64,000 nucleotides of DNA, from contig NZ_JAUSYN010000002.1 in the NCBI RefSeq assembly GCF_030816915.1, positions 2,059,501 to 2,123,500 of the forward strand. Direction: 5' to 3'. The notes below the pieces were generated by a model. That model was given only the letters and a program-made list of their open reading frames with translations. It was not told the DNA's origin and ran no database searches. A program made the translations under genes and the position numbers. Each line of letters starts with the position of its first letter. Position 1 is the first letter of the stretch. Origin of the DNA: Streptomyces sp. B3I8 (lineage in GTDB: Bacteria; Actinomycetota; Actinomycetes; Streptomycetales; Streptomycetaceae). Positions 27,016 to 35,434 of this stretch are shown here, piece after piece.

Positions 27016-28407
27016 TCATGCCCCCATCCTGCCGTCCGCACCGCCGGCGCCGTCCGCGCCGTCCGTCACGGCGGGGTCCGCCCCGCTGACGTCCGGGACG
27101 GACGCGGTCCCGGCGGCGTCCGCCGTACCGGAGGCAGGTCCCTGACCGCCCCCCGCCGCCGCACCACCCGCATGCCCGGCACCGACCGCGGGACCGGCAT
27201 CTGACGCATGTTCCGCACCGCTGCTTCCCGTTGCCGCACCGGACGCCCGCGTGGTCGGCACCCGTACCACGATGCGCCAGCCCGTCCCGCCGGGTACCGG
27301 TCCGGCGGTCAGCGAGCCTCCGACCGCCTCGATCCGTTCCGCCATGCCGCGCAGTCCGGTCCCACTCCCCCGTACGCCCGAAGCACCGCGCCCGGCGGGC
27401 AGTCCGTGGTCGCGCACGGCGACCCGCACCTCCTCGTCCTCTCCCACGACGTCCACCTCGATGGCGCTGCCGGTGGCGTAGCGCGCGGCGTTCGTCATCG
27501 CCTCCTGCACCGCCCGGTACACCGCGTGTCCCGCCTCCGGTGCGAGCGGTCCCGGCCGGCCGGTGATCCGTATCCGCGCCTCGCCGGGGAACCCGCCGAC
27601 CAGCGTCTCCAGGTGTTCCACGCCCCGCACCGGCATCGCGCGCAGCGCGCCGACCGCGGCCCGGGCCTCCTGCACTCCGTCCCGGGCGAGTTGGGCCGCT
27701 CGGTCCAGCGGTCCGGTCAGCGCCGCCGACGCGTTCTCGCGGACGGCGATCGCCCGGACCGCCTGCAACTGCACCGACAGTCCGGCGAGGCTGTGCGCCA
27801 GTACGTCGTGCATCTCACGGGCGATCCGACCGCGTTCCTCGACGGCCGCCGCCTCCTGCTGCGCCTGCCGGGACGCCTCGACCTCGGCCAGCAGGGCCAC
27901 GGCCCGGTCCCGCTCGGCCTGGAGCGCGGCGTGCTCCACCGTGCGCTCGGCGAGCAGCCAGACGCCGGCCCCGGCCAGCAGGCCGGCCGGACTGTGCGAA
28001 ATCGCCATGATCGTCACTCCGAACCCGACTGCCACCGCCGCGACGGTGGCCTGCCGCACCGGCCCCTCCTCCATACACGCCGGCAGCATCGCGGTGCCCA
28101 TGAGCAGGGGGACCATGCCGAGTCCGCTCGGCGCCAGGAAGGTGATGGCGAAACCGGCACCTATGGTCAACGCGACGGCGAGCACCGCCCCGCGGGCCGG
28201 AGTCGCCCGGCGACCCAGCAGGATGCCGAGTTCGGCGCCGGCCCCCAGCAGGCCGACGGCCACCTTGGCGGCCGTCCCCGGAGCGGCGAACACGGAGACC
28301 ACCACGCACGCCACCATGACCACCGCGCCGAACGACTTACGGCGGCCGGACGTCCTCCCGCGCACCGGAGGACCGGCTCTCAGCCATGTACTGGTGGTGC
28401 CGCTCAT
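27016..28407 (-). CDS. NarL-partner sensor histidine kinase (HisKA_3)
   Basis: 463 aa. The N-terminal half has about five hydrophobic spans and no large extracellular loop (intramembrane-sensing type). The dimerisation/phosphoacceptor motif is EERGRIAREMHDVLAHSLAG with His200, followed by a HATPase domain with QEAMTNAARYA (N box) and GSGTGLRGMAERI (G box). The last 60 or so residues are Ala/Gly/Asp-rich low complexity with no domain. It is co-transcribed with the response regulator, 45 nt after the DUF1453-like gene. Confidence 0.93.
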   Translation of the reverse strand: MSGTTSTWLRAGPPVRGRTSGRRKSFGAVVMVACVVVSVFAAPGTAAKVAVGLLGAGAELGILLGRRATPARGAVLAVALTIGAGFAITFLAPSGLGMVPLLMGTAMLPACMEEGPVRQATVAAVAVGFGVTIMAISHSPAGLLAGAGVWLLAERTVEHAALQAERDRAVALLAEVEASRQAQQEAAAVEERGRIAREMHDVLAHSLAGLSVQLQAVRAIAVRENASAALTGPLDRAAQLARDGVQEARAAVGALRAMPVRGVEHLETLVGGFPGEARIRITGRPGPLAPEAGHAVYRAVQEAMTNAARYATGSAIEVDVVGEDEEVRVAVRDHGLPAGRGASGVRGSGTGLRGMAERIEAVGGSLTAGPVPGGTGWRIVVRVPTTRASGAATGSSGAEHASDAGPAVGAGHAGGAAAGGGQGPASGTADAAGTASVPDVSGADPAVTDGADGAGGADGRMGA

Positions 28408-28452
28408 GCCGCCCGCTCCTTCGCCGTGAACCGTGGTCCGGATCCGCCGCCT

Positions 28453-29004
28453 TCAGACACGTGCGCCGGGGAGCGGCGCCGCTGCGGCGACGACCGGCTC
28501 CTCGCGCCGGGCCCTCGTCACGGCGAGCCGGCCACGGACGACGATCGTAGACAGGCGGACGACGACCTCGCCGAACGCCATCAGGATGAGGGCCACCACC
28601 CACGCCTGCGCGCTGGTGATGTCGTGCGCGGCGGAGAAGTGGGCGAGGTGGGACTGCCCGGAGGCGTGGGAGGACCACACCGCGAAGCCCAGCCGGAAGC
28701 CCATGCTGAGCACCCACAGCGCGGCCGCCCCGACGGACGCCTTGATCCACACGTGCCCCTCACCGTGCCGGACCCGGGTGAGCAGGCCGCCGAAGAACCC
28801 GCAGAGTATGCCCACACCGGCACCCGCCCCGGCCAGCCACAGATCGTTGCCGGCGGTCGGGACGGAGTGCAGGTAGTTGGTGGCCGCCCAGCCGATGACG
28901 GCCAGCGGCAGCACGATCGTGCGGACGGTGAGCCGCTCCTCGCGCATCTGCCGGAAGACGATGAGAACGAGGGTGATGTCGATGATCCAGTCAGTGGTTG
29001 TCAT
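28453..29004 (-). CDS. Integral membrane protein, DUF1453/CcdC-like
   Basis: 183 aa, ATG after GAAGG. About five spans ([82 protein letters not shown]) and a basic tail. The layout, with VFRQMREE following the first span, is that of DUF1453-type proteins. It is first in the operon with the kinase and regulator and may take part in sensing, as is common for this gene order. Function is not known. Confidence 0.7.
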   Translation of the reverse strand: MTTTDWIIDITLVLIVFRQMREERLTVRTIVLPLAVIGWAATNYLHSVPTAGNDLWLAGAGAGVGILCGFFGGLLTRVRHGEGHVWIKASVGAAALWVLSMGFRLGFAVWSSHASGQSHLAHFSAAHDITSAQAWVVALILMAFGEVVVRLSTIVVRGRLAVTRARREEPVVAAAAPLPGARV

Positions 29005-29081
29005 GCCTTCGAGCTTCCGCTCCGGCCCCGCGATTTCCTTCAACCCACGGGTGGAACCAGGGTGGAGATCCACGGGGCCGT

Positions 29082-30122
29082 TCACGCCCGACGACGATCG
29101 ATCCCATCGCCCGGCAGCAACTGCGGCGCCTCGACCGGCACATCGCCACCGGCACCGCCGCCACCGGCGCCGATACCGCCGGCGCCGACAGTGTTCCTGA
29201 CGCTACCGACCGTCGCCTCCCGGTCCGCCGGTGTCCGGCCGCCCCGTTCCACCATGCCCAGCGCCACCCCCGCGATGATGACGACCCCACCCGCCGCCTG
29301 GGCCAGGCGGATCGACTCGCCGTTGAGGACGACCGCGCCGGCGACGCCGAAGACCGGAACCAGGTTGAGGATGTTGACGGCGACGCTCGACGGCATCCTG
29401 CGCAGGCCGTAGTTGTAGAGCAGGAAGCCGCCGACCGAACAGGCCACGGCCAGGTGGACGACGAGGGCCGAGGCGGTCGCGTCCGGCAGGTGCCAGTCGC
29501 GCGCCTCCAGAAGGGAGGCGAGGAGGAAGCCGGCCGCCCCGGCGAGTGTCTGGTAGTAGGTGACGCTCAGCGCGTTCTGGCCGGCGCTCGCCCGCTTGCC
29601 GAGGATGTTGTATCCGGCCCAGGCCAGGCCGCCGAGCAGGAGCAGGACGTCTCCGACCCACCGTGAACCGCCCCCCGTCTCGGCGCCGTTGCGGACCACG
29701 AGGAACGCGCCGACCGTGGCCAGCAGCACGCCCGTCACCCGCGTCCACGGCATCCGGGCGCGCGGGGTGAGCAGTTCGAGAAGCATGGTCATCAGCGGGT
29801 AGGTGGCCACGATCAGCGACGCGTCGGACGCTGTCGACATGTCGACGCCGACGTTCTCCAGGACGAAGTAGACGGTGATGCCGAGGAGTCCGCTCAGATG
29901 GAGCCGGCGCCGCTGCCGGGCGTCCGGGCGGGCCGGGCGAGTGCGGCCGAGCCGTATCACCACGGCCAGGACCAACGCCGCCACGGTGAACCGCAGCGCG
30001 CCGGCACTGAGCGGGCCGACATCCTCCAGCACCCGCTTGGTCACCGCGTACGAACTGCTCCATAACAGCGCGGCCGTCACCACCGCGCAGACCGCCCGGA
30101 CATCGGCCCGTCGTTCCCGCAT
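29082..30122 (-). CDS. EamA/DMT-family transporter
   Basis: 346 aa from the ATG in MRERRADVRAV, preceded by GAGGGGAG; an in-frame ATG at 30158 is less likely. There are ten hydrophobic spans in two EamA repeats: AALLWSSSYAVTKRVLEDVG...LRF and LGGLAWAGYNILGKRAS...YYQTLAGA, with PVFGVAGAVVLNGES in the second half. It is a drug/metabolite exporter, likely for an amino acid or related compound. The C-terminal 40 residues are Gly-rich. It is divergent from an Lrp regulator, which supports amino acid-linked control. Confidence 0.92.
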   Translation of the reverse strand: MRERRADVRAVCAVVTAALLWSSSYAVTKRVLEDVGPLSAGALRFTVAALVLAVVIRLGRTRPARPDARQRRRLHLSGLLGITVYFVLENVGVDMSTASDASLIVATYPLMTMLLELLTPRARMPWTRVTGVLLATVGAFLVVRNGAETGGGSRWVGDVLLLLGGLAWAGYNILGKRASAGQNALSVTYYQTLAGAAGFLLASLLEARDWHLPDATASALVVHLAVACSVGGFLLYNYGLRRMPSSVAVNILNLVPVFGVAGAVVLNGESIRLAQAAGGVVIIAGVALGMVERGGRTPADREATVGSVRNTVGAGGIGAGGGGAGGDVPVEAPQLLPGDGIDRRRA

Positions 30123-30242
30123 CCGAAGTCTCCCCTCTTTCCGGACCCCGCACATGTCACTGCCATTCATCAGGCATGCCCGAACAAACCTCAGTGGACT
30201 TGAGGGAAAGGTAACCATGCAGACGGCAGACCCGGTTACGAT

Positions 30243-30257
30243 CCGAACTAACTTCGG
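30243..30257. promoter_or_regulatory. Inverted repeat CCGAA-N5-TTCGG, candidate Lrp operator
   Basis: A perfect 5+5 dyad between the divergent EamA and Lrp genes, 23 bp ahead of the Lrp start. The spacing suits an Lrp/AsnC-type dimer. Confidence 0.5.
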
Positions 30258-30279
30258 TTTCAGACAGAGTGAGGCAAGC

Positions 30280-30732
30280 ATGGACGAACTAGATTCGGCG
30301 TTGGTGCGCATGCTCCAGGAGGACGGTCGGCGCACCAACCGGGACATGGCCCAGGCCCTCGGCATCGCGCCGTCCACCTGTCTGGAGCGCATACGGTCGT
30401 TGCGCGAACGCGGCATCCTGACCGGGTTCCACGCGGAGGCGGACCTCGCCGCGATCGGCCGCGGGCTCCAGGCGGTGATCGCCGTCCGGGTGCGACCGCC
30501 GACGCGTGCGGTGATCGAGGCGTTCCAGACGTTCCTGGAGCAGATGCCCGAGGTGATCTCGCTCTTCGTGCTCACCGGCAACGACGACTTCCTCGTGCAC
30601 GTGGCCGTGCGCGACACCGACCATCTGCACGCGGTGGTCCTGGACAAGCTGACGAAGCGTCCGGAACTGGCCGACGTACGGACCTCGGTGGTCTACGGGC
30701 ATCTGCGCAAGAAGGTCATCGGGCCGACGTGA
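30280..30732 (+). CDS. Lrp/AsnC-family regulator
   Basis: 150 aa from an ATG after GAGG. The HTH is MDELDSALVRMLQEDGRRTN then RDMAQALGIAPSTCLERIRSLRERGIL, and the RAM ligand domain is VIAVRVRPPTRAVIEAFQTF to VVYGHLRKKVIGPT. It binds an amino acid effector as an octamer or dimer. It is divergent from the EamA exporter and is its probable activator or repressor. Confidence 0.93.
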   Translation: MDELDSALVRMLQEDGRRTNRDMAQALGIAPSTCLERIRSLRERGILTGFHAEADLAAIGRGLQAVIAVRVRPPTRAVIEAFQTFLEQMPEVISLFVLTGNDDFLVHVAVRDTDHLHAVVLDKLTKRPELADVRTSVVYGHLRKKVIGPT

Positions 30733-30765
30733 GGACGAACCCGGCGCACGCCGCCGGGTCCTGTC

Positions 30766-31416
30766 TCAGGCCATCTCCCACAGCAGGATTTCCGCCGCTG
30801 TCTCCGCCACCGTCTCCATGTCCTTCGGGCCGGTGAGGCGGGCCGCGTCGCCCGGGTGCAGGTGCTCGCCGTCCAGACCGATGTGGCCGCGCACGACGTG
30901 GACATAGACGTACGGGGCGTCGGGCACTGCCGTGCGGGCGCCGGGGGCGAGGCGGCGGACGTGCAGCATCGCGCCGACGGCGGGCAGGGCGTACGGGGTG
31001 GAGTCGGCGATGCCGGGGACGACGTCGTAGGACGGGGTACCGCCGGGCGTGTGCGGGGCCAGCCACATCTGGACGAAGGTGAGGGGCACTGGGCCGTCGT
31101 TGCGCTCGACGTGGCGGACGCCGGCGGCGGCGCTGAGGTGCTGGACGTCACCAGGGCGGATGACGGTGGCGTGGCCGGCCGAGTCGCGGTGGGTCAGTTC
31201 GCCCTCGACGACCCAGGTGACGATCTCGGTGTGGCTGTGGGGATGCTCGTCGAAACCGGCGCCGGGGGCGAGGCGTTCCTCGTTGCAGGCGATGAGGGGG
31301 CCGAAGCGGAGGTTGTCGGGGTCGTAGTGGGGGCCGAAGGAGAAGGCGTGCCGGGTGCGGATCCCGGCGGACGCGTCTCCGCCGGGGTAGCGGGTGTCGG
31401 CACGGCGTACGTCCAT
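30766..31416 (-). CDS. Pirin-family bicupin
   Basis: 216 aa from an ATG preceded by GTG. Metal-site histidines appear in GFDEHPHSHTEIVTWVVEGELTH (HPHSHxE) and H in RPGDVQHLSAAAGVRH. A second cupin half follows (YVYVHVVRGHIGLDGEHLHPGDAARL). This matches the pirin/YhhW quercetinase-like family: iron-dependent, cytosolic, possibly flavonoid-oxidising or redox-sensing. No clear ribosome site is seen before the start. Confidence 0.88.
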   Translation of the reverse strand: MDVRRADTRYPGGDASAGIRTRHAFSFGPHYDPDNLRFGPLIACNEERLAPGAGFDEHPHSHTEIVTWVVEGELTHRDSAGHATVIRPGDVQHLSAAAGVRHVERNDGPVPLTFVQMWLAPHTPGGTPSYDVVPGIADSTPYALPAVGAMLHVRRLAPGARTAVPDAPYVYVHVVRGHIGLDGEHLHPGDAARLTGPKDMETVAETAAEILLWEMA

Positions 31417-31430
31417 CACGGCTCAACGGT

Positions 31431-31510
31431 AGCGCCCGCGGCTCGGCGACAGCGCCCACCGTTCAGCGACAGCGCCCACGGTTCGGCGGACAGCGCCCAC
31501 GGTTCAACGG
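31431..31510. repeat. Four tandem about 20-bp units upstream of pirin gene
   Basis: Units beginning AGCGCCC(G/A)C(G/C)G(C/T)TC occur at 31431, 31451, 31471 and 31492, with 20-21-bp periods and a few mismatches. They lie between the pirin start and fasR. Confidence 0.9.
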
Positions 31511-31656
31511 CGGCCTCGTGAACGGCAGGAGGGGTGCGGGCCGGGCGCGGCCGCCGTGCCCCGGGGGCAGCACGGGCGCGGCCCCGGCACGCGCCCCCGT
31601 CCCGTCGCGCCACCCCGGCGCCGCGTCCGTGTGTCCCGATGAGGCAGTCTTGTTCC

Positions 31657-32880
31657 GTGCCCGAACCCGAAGCCGGCTCCGCCGGATCCTCCGACTCCTC
31701 CGACCCCTCCGCGTCCGCCGCCCTCTCGCACGCCGCGACGCTGCGGCGGCTGGAGAAGTCCTCCGGGCGGCTCGCCGCGCAGGCGATCGCGCGGATGGAC
31801 GAGACGCTGCCCTGGTACCGGGCGATGCCCGCCGAGAACCGGTCGTGGATCGGGCTGGTCGCGCAGGCCGGTATCGCCGCGTTCACCGAGTGGTTCCGGC
31901 ACCCGGAGACCCCGCAGGCGATCTCCACGGACGTGTTCGGCACCGCGCCCCGCGAACTGACCCGGGCGATCACGCTGCGGCAGACCGTGGAGATGGTGCG
32001 GACCACCATCGAGGTCATGGAGTCCGCCATCGACGAAGTGGCGGCCCCCGGCGACGAATCCGTTCTGCGTGAGGCGCTGCTCGTCTACGCCCGCGAGATC
32101 GCCTTCGCCACCGCACAGGTGTACGCCCAGGCCGCGGAGGCGCGCGGCGCCTGGGACGCCCGGCTCGAATCGCTCGTCGTCAACGCCGTGCTGAGCGGGG
32201 AGGCGGACGAGGGCGCCGTCAGCCGGGCCGCCGCCCTCGGCTGGAACTCCCCGGACCATGTGTGCGTGGTGCTGGGGACGGCGCCCGACGGGGACTCGGA
32301 GCTGACGGTGGAGGCGATCCGGCGGGCCGCCCGGCACGCCAAGGTGCAGGTGCTCACGGGGGTGCTCGGGGACCGGCTGGTGGTGATCGCCGGGGGCGAC
32401 AACGATCCCCTGCGGGTCGCCAGGTCGCTGATCGGGCCGTTCGCCGCGGGCCCCGTGGTGGCCGGGCCGATCGTGCCGGACCTGCAGGCCGCGACCCGGT
32501 CCGCGCAGGCCGCCGCCGCCGGACTGAAGGCGTGTTCGGCCTGGCAGGACGCCCCGCGTCCGGTGCTCGCCGACGACCTGCTGCCGGAGCGCGCGATGGC
32601 CGGAGACCCCGCCGCACGCGAGCAGTTGGTGGAGGAGATCTACAGACCGCTCGAGCAGGCCGGCTCCGCGCTGCTGGAAACTCTCAGTGTCTATCTGGAG
32701 CAGGCGTCCAGTCTCGAAGGCGCCGCCCGGATGCTGTTCGTTCACCCCAACACCGTGCGCTACCGGCTCCGACGTGTGACAGACGTCACCGGTTGGTCAC
32801 CCTCTGATGTACGCTCCGCTTTCACCTTGCGGATCGCGCTGATCCTGGGGCGTCTGGCCGATGGAGATCCCCAGAACTAG
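31657..32880 (+). CDS. fasR: FasR, PucR-like activator of the fab operon
   Basis: 407 aa from the GTG read as VPEPEAGSAGSS; an ATG at 31639 would add six residues. An N-terminal RsbRD-like helical domain (AAQAIARMDETLPWYRAMPA...) is followed by a central GGDEF-like domain (VLGTAPDGDSELTVEA) and a C-terminal PucR HTH: TLSVYLEQASSLEGAARMLF then VHPNTVRYRLRRVTDVTGW. In S. coelicolor the protein at this position, FasR, activates fabD-fabH-acpP-fabF. The same order and 89-bp spacing to fabD support that role here. Acyl-CoA is a reported ligand for the family in actinomycetes. Confidence 0.9.
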   Translation: MPEPEAGSAGSSDSSDPSASAALSHAATLRRLEKSSGRLAAQAIARMDETLPWYRAMPAENRSWIGLVAQAGIAAFTEWFRHPETPQAISTDVFGTAPRELTRAITLRQTVEMVRTTIEVMESAIDEVAAPGDESVLREALLVYAREIAFATAQVYAQAAEARGAWDARLESLVVNAVLSGEADEGAVSRAAALGWNSPDHVCVVLGTAPDGDSELTVEAIRRAARHAKVQVLTGVLGDRLVVIAGGDNDPLRVARSLIGPFAAGPVVAGPIVPDLQAATRSAQAAAAGLKACSAWQDAPRPVLADDLLPERAMAGDPAAREQLVEEIYRPLEQAGSALLETLSVYLEQASSLEGAARMLFVHPNTVRYRLRRVTDVTGWSPSDVRSAFTLRIALILGRLADGDPQN

Positions 32881-32889
32881 CTTTTTGTC

Positions 32890-32908
32890 GGGGGTCCACA
32901 AATCCCCC
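32890..32908. promoter_or_regulatory. Candidate FasR site between fasR and fabD
   Basis: GGGGG-TCCACAAAT-CCCCC forms a 5+5 dyad with a 9-bp spacer, 10 bp after the fasR stop and about 60 bp before fabD, where FasR is expected to bind. Confidence 0.4.
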
Positions 32909-32969
32909 TGCTGTTCTTCGTCCTTGTCCCCACGGGCGGCCGTGCCCGTCCACAAGAGAGAGTGTGAGA

Positions 32970-33917
32970 GTGCTCGTACTCGTCGCTCCCGGCCAGGGCG
33001 CCCAGACGCCCGGCTTCCTGACCCCCTGGCTCGAACTCCCCGGTGCCGCCGACCGTGTTGCCGCCTGGTCGGACGCGATCGGGCTCGACCTCGCCCACTA
33101 CGGCACCGAGGCCGACGCGGACGCGATCCGTGACACCGCGGTGGCGCAGCCGCTGCTGGTGGCCGCCGGACTGCTGTCCGCCTCGGCCCTCGGCGACGTC
33201 GCCGTCCTCGCGCCCGGCGCGGTCGCGGGGCACAGCGTCGGTGAGATCACGGCCGCCGTGCTCGCCGGTGTCCTCGACGACACCGCCGCCCTGAAGCTGG
33301 TGCGCACCCGTGGTCTGGCCATGGCCGAGGCCTCGGCCGTCGTCCCGACCGGGATGTCCGCGCTGCTCGGCGGCGACCCGGAGACCACGATCCCGCACCT
33401 GGAGAAGCTGGGGCTGACCCCGGCCAACGTCAACGGCGCGGGCCAGATCGTCGCCGCCGGCACGCTGGAGCAGTTGGAGGCGCTGGCCGGGGACAAGCCG
33501 GAGGGGGTGCGCCGGGTGGTCCCGCTGAAGGTCGCGGGCGCCTTCCACACGCACCACATGGCCCCGGCCGTCGACACCCTGGCCAAGGCGGCCGAGGCGT
33601 TGACGCCGGCCGACCCGGCCGTCCCGTACGTGTCCAACAAGGACGGCCGGACCGTCACGTCCGGCGCCGAGGTGCTCCGGCGGCTGGTCGGCCAGGTGGC
33701 CAACCCGGTGCGCTGGGACCTGTGCATGGAGACGTTCCAGGCGCTGGGCGCGACCGCGCTGCTCGAGGTGTGCCCCGGCGGCACCCTCACCGGTCTGGCC
33801 AAGCGTGCGCTGCCCGGCGTCAAGACGCTGGCGCTGAAGACCCCCGACGACCTCGCCGCCGCCCGTGAGCTCGTCGCCGAGGCGGCTGTCCCTGCCGCCG
33901 ACGCGGCGGGTGCCTGA
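32970..33917 (+). CDS. fabD: Malonyl-CoA:ACP acyltransferase
   Basis: 315 aa from the GTG giving VLVLVAPGQGAQTPGF; a GTG at 32964 would add two residues. It moves malonyl from CoA to ACP for FAS II. The catalytic serine is in GHSVGEITAAV (Ser89), the histidine is in KVAGAFHTHHMAP (about residue 199), and GQGAQ marks the oxyanion loop. It is first of the four-gene fab operon and may also serve polyketide synthases. Confidence 0.97.
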   Translation: MLVLVAPGQGAQTPGFLTPWLELPGAADRVAAWSDAIGLDLAHYGTEADADAIRDTAVAQPLLVAAGLLSASALGDVAVLAPGAVAGHSVGEITAAVLAGVLDDTAALKLVRTRGLAMAEASAVVPTGMSALLGGDPETTIPHLEKLGLTPANVNGAGQIVAAGTLEQLEALAGDKPEGVRRVVPLKVAGAFHTHHMAPAVDTLAKAAEALTPADPAVPYVSNKDGRTVTSGAEVLRRLVGQVANPVRWDLCMETFQALGATALLEVCPGGTLTGLAKRALPGVKTLALKTPDDLAAARELVAEAAVPAADAAGA

Positions 33918-33928
33918 CAAGGAGCCTC

Positions 33929-34960
33929 ATGTCGAAGATCAAGCCCGCCAAGGGCGCCCCGCACGCCCGCATTCTCGGCGTCGGCGGCTACCGCCCCGTC
34001 CGCGTGGTGCCCAACGAGGTCATCCTGGAGAAGATCGACTCGTCCGACGAGTGGATCCGCTCCCGGTCCGGCATCGAGAGCCGGCACTGGGCGAACGACG
34101 AGGAGACCGTCGCCGCCATGTCGATCGAGGCGGCCGGCAAGGCGATCGCGGACGCGGGGATCGACGCGGAGCAGATCGGCGCCGTCGTCGTCTCCACCGT
34201 CTCGCACTTCAGCCAGACCCCGGCCATCGCCACCGAGATCGCCGACAAGCTGGGCACGGACAAGGCCGCCGCGTTCGACATCTCGGCGGGCTGCGCCGGC
34301 TTCGGCTACGGGCTCACCCTGGCCAAGGGCATGATCGTCGACGGTTCCGCGGAGTACGCGCTGGTCATCGGCGTGGAGCGGCTGAGCGACCTGACCGACC
34401 TGGAGGACCGCTCGACGGCCTTCCTGTTCGGTGACGGCGCCGGCGCGGTCGTCGTCGGTCCCGCGAAGGAGCCGGGCATCGGCCCGACCGTGTGGGGCTC
34501 GGAGGGCGACAAGGCCGAGACGATCAAGCAGACGGTGCCGTGGACCGACTTCCACACCGGCGACGCCTCCCGGCTCCCGCTGGACAGCGCGGGGAACATC
34601 AAGTTCCCGGCGATCACCCAGGAGGGCCAGGCGGTGTTCCGCTGGGCCGTGTTCGAGATGGCGAAGGTCGCCCAGCAGGCGCTGGACGCGGCCGGGATCA
34701 GCCCGGACGAACTGGACGTCTTCATCCCGCACCAGGCCAATGTGCGGATCATCGACTCGATGGTGAAGACCCTCAAACTGCCGGAGCACGTCACGGTCGC
34801 CCGCGACATCCGCACCACCGGCAACACCTCGGCCGCCTCGATCCCGCTCGCGATGGAGCGGCTCCTGGCGACCGGCGAGGCGAAGAGCGGCGACACCGCG
34901 CTCGTCATCGGATTCGGGGCGGGTCTCGTCTACGCCGCCACGGTCGTTACCCTCCCCTAG
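33929..34960 (+). CDS. fabH: Beta-ketoacyl-ACP synthase III
   Basis: 343 aa, ATG 11 nt after the fabD stop behind AAGGAG. The Cys-His-Asn triad is Cys122 (DISAGCAGFGYG), His268 (FIPHQANVRI) and Asn299 (TTGNTSAAS). It starts fatty acid synthesis by condensing acyl-CoA with malonyl-ACP; in Streptomyces it prefers branched starters. Confidence 0.98.
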   Translation: MSKIKPAKGAPHARILGVGGYRPVRVVPNEVILEKIDSSDEWIRSRSGIESRHWANDEETVAAMSIEAAGKAIADAGIDAEQIGAVVVSTVSHFSQTPAIATEIADKLGTDKAAAFDISAGCAGFGYGLTLAKGMIVDGSAEYALVIGVERLSDLTDLEDRSTAFLFGDGAGAVVVGPAKEPGIGPTVWGSEGDKAETIKQTVPWTDFHTGDASRLPLDSAGNIKFPAITQEGQAVFRWAVFEMAKVAQQALDAAGISPDELDVFIPHQANVRIIDSMVKTLKLPEHVTVARDIRTTGNTSAASIPLAMERLLATGEAKSGDTALVIGFGAGLVYAATVVTLP

Positions 34961-35024
34961 TGCACCGGCCGGGATCTTCCGGCCCACGCCACACCCTCTG
35001 GATACACACCGAAGGAGCGCCAAC

Positions 35025-35273
35025 ATGGCCGCCACGCAGGAAGAGATCGTCGCGGGTCTCGCGGAGATCGTGAACGAGATCGCCGGCATCCCGGTCGAGG
35101 ACGTCGAGCTGGACAAGTCCTTCACCGACGACCTGGACGTCGACTCGCTGTCCATGGTCGAGGTCGTCGTCGCCGCCGAGGAGCGCTTCGACGTCAAGAT
35201 CCCCGACGACGACGTCAAGAACCTGAAGACGGTTCGCGACGCCGCCGACTACATCCTCAAGCACCAGGCCTGA
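35025..35273 (+). CDS. acpP: Acyl carrier protein of FAS II
   Basis: 82 aa, ATG after GAAGGAG. The phosphopantetheine serine is Ser41 in DDLDVDSLSMVEVV. It is acidic with the four-helix ACP pattern, and is encoded between fabH and fabF. Confidence 0.98.
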   Translation: MAATQEEIVAGLAEIVNEIAGIPVEDVELDKSFTDDLDVDSLSMVEVVVAAEERFDVKIPDDDVKNLKTVRDAADYILKHQA

Positions 35274-35434
35274 TCCCGATCCGCCTGGGCCGGGGCCGTC
35301 CGGCGGACCCCGCCGGCACCGGCCGGCGGTGACCGTCGCACGAGGTGCGGCACCACCGCCGCACACGGCCCCAGCTGCCCCGCCACCCGGCGGTGGCGCC
35401 GCTTCATCCTCGTAACGTTGGAGAAAGAATTCCC

